Origin: Zelopaecilomyces penicillatus | Taxonomy: Eukaryota; Ascomycota; Sordariomycetes; Hypocreales; Pseudodiploosporaceae | Reading direction: 5' to 3' | DNA: 64,000 nucleotides | Assembly: GCA_005765155.1 (NCBI GenBank) | Contig: VCCP01000002.1 | Span: 5,890,001 to 5,954,000, forward strand | Part shown: piece after piece, positions 60,449 through 64,000 of the stretch | Layout: each line of letters begins with the position of its first letter | Numbering within the stretch: position 1 is the first letter of the stretch | Program-made: the position numbers and the translations under genes | The notes under the pieces: generated by a model | What the model was told of the DNA's origin: nothing | Databases searched by the model: none | The model's input: the letters and a program-made list of their open reading frames with translations, nothing else

Positions 60449-60635
60449 AAGCAGACTGCAAAGCAATGTAAAAATAAGAAGTAATGAATTTAAAAATAAA
60501 ATAAAGGTACATTTCTGTTTACTATACATGCCTGTTGCGTCCTTTTGCTTCCCGATGTTGCATGATCTGACTGTAAGTATGCTTCCTGCCAGGTAGATGT
60601 TGATGCCCTTTGCACAGGCCTGTGGCCAAGGTGGT
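60449..60635. other. Short spacer after ivdA
   Basis: Under 200 bp; the AT-rich stretch AATAAAATAAAG near 60492-60505 could serve as a poly(A) signal for ivdA. Confidence 0.4.
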
Positions 60636-62443
60636 ATGTCTGACGATGAAATTGCTACCTGGCTCTTGCATCATTCAAAAACAGCTACCAGGCTATCTAT
60701 CTCAGATCCGGTGCAGGAACCGTCATTACGATCAAGCCCACAAGCGACGGAAATATCGCTTACCAAGGAATCACATCATGTACCCTTCACACGGTTCGCA
60801 ACAGCCGCTCGAACATCCTTCAATATGGCATGATCGACGCTCCCCCAAAGCACTCAGTTGGGCAAGAGAAGTCACAGAAAACATGCAACTCGCCAAACAG
60901 TTCAAACTAGGAGAGCATCAATAGTGAGTTGAAAGTCTAGTGAGATGATTTAAAAAAGACACAGGGAATACGATTATCCTCTGCTACTCCAACATTGCTT
61001 CTATGTTACACAAGAAGCTATGGACCAGTCGTTATGCTGGTGGCTTTCAAATAGACAATGCTATTCGTGGTAATTTCTTCAAAGCCCAACTCCATATCCA
61101 AACCAACAAATTATCCAATAGTATAAGTGTGATTATTACTAAACTTGGACTTGGCGAATCATCCAGCGTTCTCGCTTCCACTTCGCAACTTCAACAAGTA
61201 GCGAGTCTCGAGGCGATGGCAGGGTTGGCGGACCGAAAAATACTCCGTGAGCATTCCCCTCACCATGTTGAGTATCCCTCTCACGATAATTGTGAGTCCA
61301 TTCCCTTCATTTGACAAATCATTTCCCAGCGTGCCTTGGAACTGACAGACGCGGTTGGGAAAAAATTACTTGAACTATATCAACTCATAGCAGGGCTCTA
61401 TCATGCATTGCCGTTCGATCATACTTGTGTCGGTACTTGTTCGCAAAGCTTTTACCCGGTTTCCTAAGGATGTGACGGCAATTGTCATACCTCCATTGAC
61501 AGCGTTCGCAGAACAGCTTCCTAACATCACGGAGGCGTTTGGTGAATTCAAGGGCTATCCCGCCATCAAATTCTTTGGCCGGATGTTTGGTATATTCAGT
61601 GGTCTTGGGAACTCGAATGCTGCCCTGGAGAGGGTAGCCGCGGAACTAAAGACATTTAACAATGCCAATGTCTTTGGGCAGATTACCAACATTGGTGCTC
61701 TGATTACTGGCATCGCAGCTGTGCATTATATCAAGAAAATGGCAGATCAAACCGAGAAGATGGCCAACAGGCTGGAGTGGATTGGTGACCATATCAGCTC
61801 CGAGAATTTGCGCGGGGACAAATTCCCCGGATACGTTTACAAATATGTCAAGTCCATGATACAGAAACACCAAAAGGAAGCGATACCTCACTATTTCTTT
61901 ATTTTCAATCGAGGCACAGAGTGGCAACATGAATTCGAGGAACTCAATCGCAAAGAGCCCCTTGGCCCGCACTATGTAGGCTATAGTCATGACTTGGATG
62001 AACTTGTCGACTTCCTTGTCGGTACTGCTCGGTCACGACTTGGACCTGAATGTTTGTTCCATATTTTACTTCCTGTTGTGAGCAAGCTCGCAATTACCGA
62101 GTCACTCACGTTCCCAGACGAGGTAGGGCGATTTCGAATCTCGGGAGATCTTGCCCAGGACGGATATCCATTTGTTTATCTCTGTATGCCCTTGCGGGGG
62201 GACCATGAGAATTTTCGAGGTGTTGGTTCCTTAAAACCTCGAAGACGTTGGGTTCTCCTTCAACAAGCGGGTCTTTGTCTCCCTTTTGTGAGCAGATGGT
62301 TATCCACCAGTCTGGAGCCAATCTACTATGATGATCCGTTTTATACAATTCCAACTAGCGTTGGCAGCCCCCTGTATTGCTCGGTCTATACGGAGGTGTA
62401 TCCGGTCCCGCCTCGAACGCTTGGCACAAGGCGTACAGTATAG
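60636..62443 (+). pseudogene. Decayed gene of an unnamed fungal membrane-associated family
   Basis: The 3' exon is intact: from a probable acceptor at 61448 it encodes PKDVTAIVIPPLTAFAEQLP, NIGALITGIAAVHYIKK, HYFFIFNRGTEWQHEFEEL and GPECLFHILLPVVSKLAI, to the stop at 62443. An upstream exon (60965-61246) encodes RGNFFKAQLHIQTNKLSNSI and QVASLEAMAGLADRKIL and joins it in frame by a 202-bp intron. Further upstream, protein-like sequence is split between frames. The frame from ATG 60636 gives only a short start; a second frame encodes GAGTVITIKPTSDGNIAYQG through YGMIDAPPK; from the C5 run at 60842-60846 a third frame encodes ALSWAREVTENMQLAKQFKL. A GTGAGT donor at 60924 then has the wrong phase for the next exon. 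So at least two disruptions seem needed. The order of blocks matches a hypothetical family I recall from fungi, which I cannot name. Sequencing error at the homopolymers is the alternative. Confidence 0.5.
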
Positions 62444-63319
62444 ACCATTAGGGCAGGACATGAATGCAACGGATTTTGAGCTAATGATATAAGATTGACA
62501 AGGAACCTTTGAAAATTTCAAGCATGATAGGCTTCTGGGTTATAATTGAAAAGGTTTGGAGGGAAATTGAGGTCTGTATCTTATAAAGCAGCAACATATC
62601 TTCATAGTTAAGGAGAAGAAGAAGAAGAAAAAGACTAATTGAAGCGAAAGTCCTGCAACAGCCAAAAAAATAGTAAAATAACTCAGATGATTGAACTATG
62701 TATATTTAGCTTCAGCAAACAGTCCGCTCCATGCTGTGTGTCTCCTCGTCCTGCTTCCCGAAACTGCTGGACAATTGCACACACACTTCCAAGCAATAAT
62801 ATGCCTTGCAACTAAGTTTGATGCACATCGTAAATAAATGAGAGCTGAACAAGCTTGGATGAAGAGATGTTTGTAATGCCTGGATTCACATTTACGAGCC
62901 AAACGTTGTGAGCGTGCCGTAATGTATCTTTTACTTGTCTAGTAGGAATAGTAAAAGAGTGAATAGGTGGCTATTTCAGGTACTTACCTACTTATTCTGT
63001 TCAGAAAAATATGATCCACCTAGTACTCCATGGTTAGTGTTGAAATTTTGTGAAGCGTGTTGCTGCCTGGAGACGGCTGAACAAACGAACCCGTGCAACC
63101 CTTGAATGCAGGTAGCATGATCACTTCTAATTAAATCGTTAGTTTCCCATGGCTTTGGTGAGTAATCAACCATAAATCAGCGACCGAATGGCCAAAACTC
63201 TCAACTTGACTCAACTTATCCTTTTGACTACCCACCTTAATTAACTTATATTTTAGTTCGACGTCAGTACCATAAGCTCATACACACTTTACTCTTCACA
63301 CACTAAAACCCACCTCGTC
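62444..63319. other. Intergenic, promoter of the phosphoglycerate-mutase-like gene
   Basis: About 0.9 kb without a supported gene. An (AAG)n-like stretch lies at about 62611-62631. Confidence 0.55.
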
Positions 63320-64000
63320 ATGCCTCCCAAGATCGTCCTCATCCGTCACGCCCAGGCGATGCACAACGCTGCCAATAAGTCTCACCTCTTCCCATCCCCA
63401 ACTTCCCACTTAAAAGGGAACAGGTGAGTAGACTATCTCTAACATTTACTTCTCTTTTTGTGTTTATACGGAACTCTGACCTTCATGACCCGCCGTTGAC
63501 GGAACTCGGGCTTGAGCAGTGCGCCAAGCTCCGACAGAGCCTGCTGGACCGCTTCTCGGATGTCAAGCCTGAAGATGTGGCTATTATAGCGAGTCCGATG
63601 CGGAGGACGCTGCAGACGGCGATGGAATCTATTGACTGGCTTATTGAGCGCGGTGTGAAGATCCAGGCCGATGCTGATTGGCAAGGTATGTTGTGTTTCA
63701 TTTGTATCATGGTAAACACTGTCGTTTCCCCGATCGACTCATACCCACCGCCGTGAGCGGCCCCGGCACCAGTCAGCATTCCCGGGACTCCTCCGGGGTT
63801 CGGCACTCTGCAGCCTTATGCGTAGCCCAACATATACATCCTCACAATCTAACTCATATCCCGCTTTATCCATCCAGAAAACGCAGACAAGCCATGCGAC
63901 ATCGGCTCTCCCATCACATCTCTATCAGCCGAGTTCCCCCAAAACGTCGACTTCAGCGCCGTTGACCCCATCTGGCCGGACAAGACATCCCCCTCAGCCC
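63320..64000 (+). CDS. Phosphoglycerate-mutase-like histidine phosphatase, partial
   Basis: Branch of the histidine phosphatase superfamily. The ATG at 63320 gives MPPKIVLIRHAQAMHN, where RHA is the catalytic RHG-type motif with the phospho-accepting His. The second block, NSDLHDPPLTELGLEQCAKL, then DVAIIASPMRRTLQTAMES, ends at a clear donor (63686, GTATGT). The next exon starts at 63878 (ENADKPCDIGSPITSL) and runs off the window at 64000. Family members are phosphoglycerate mutases, small-molecule phosphatases and similar enzymes; the substrate is not known. The first intron is abnormal: a good branch point CTAAC is at 63438-63442, but the junction that restores the frame would end in AC at 63470, not AG. 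Taking a real AG at 63430-63431 instead adds a hydrophobic stretch (SLTFTSLFVFIR). The start is secure; the first junction is not. Confidence 0.8.

Overview
The window is nuclear DNA of a filamentous ascomycete (Pezizomycotina, most likely Sordariomycetes and perhaps Hypocreales). The support is short GT-AG introns of about 50-200 bp with CTAAC/CTGAC-type branch points, fungal-specific gene families (Zn2Cys6 regulator, RRT8-like spore-wall protein, S1/P1 nuclease, PA-TM-RING protein, Sos7) and intergenic ACCTACCTAGGTA-type motifs that I associate with that group. The species is not identified. I joined exons by hand; every gene model called intact keeps an open frame across its junctions.

Layout. 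2.0-3.2 kb: secreted S1/P1 nuclease (-). 4.5-5.8 kb: PQ-loop vacuolar transporter (+). 6.7-8.1 kb: aspartate-semialdehyde dehydrogenase (+). 8.9-11.4 kb: PA-TM-RING ubiquitin ligase (-). 13.0-14.3 kb: arginine/serine-rich nuclear protein (-), divergent from the kinetochore gene sos7 (14.6-15.4 kb, +). 16.3-16.9 kb: small gene interrupted by a stop. From 16.9 to 34.2 kb the only supported gene is a Zn2Cys6 transcription factor (23.6-24.8 kb, -), set in about 17 kb of microsatellite-rich DNA. 34.2-35.5 kb: RRT8-like membrane protein (+). 37.8-41.3 kb: giant Ser/Thr-rich secreted mucin-like protein (+). 42.1-43.2 kb: extended SDR reductase (+). 44.6-45.7 kb: membrane protein with a His/Gly/Pro repeat (+). 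47.2-47.8 kb: L-rhamnose mutarotase (+). 53.4-56.2 kb: single-pass EGF-domain protein (+), preceded by about 5.5 kb without a clear gene. 56.8-60.4 kb: divergent mccB-ivdA leucine-catabolism pair. 60.6-62.4 kb: decayed gene. 63.3 kb to the end: phosphoglycerate-mutase-like protein with an abnormal first intron, cut by the window edge.

Functional links are few, as is usual in fungi. The clear module is mccB-ivdA, which encodes two mitochondrial steps of leucine/isovalerate breakdown from one 403-bp shared promoter. Several cell-surface or wall-related genes (RRT8-like, mucin-like, His-rich membrane protein, EGF protein) fall between 34 and 56 kb, but they share no obvious pathway. I found no CRISPR array, rRNA, convincing tRNA, intact transposon or secondary-metabolite core gene. 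The most unusual feature is the isolated transcription factor in a non-AT-rich gene desert, which resembles the architecture of fungal developmental regulators.
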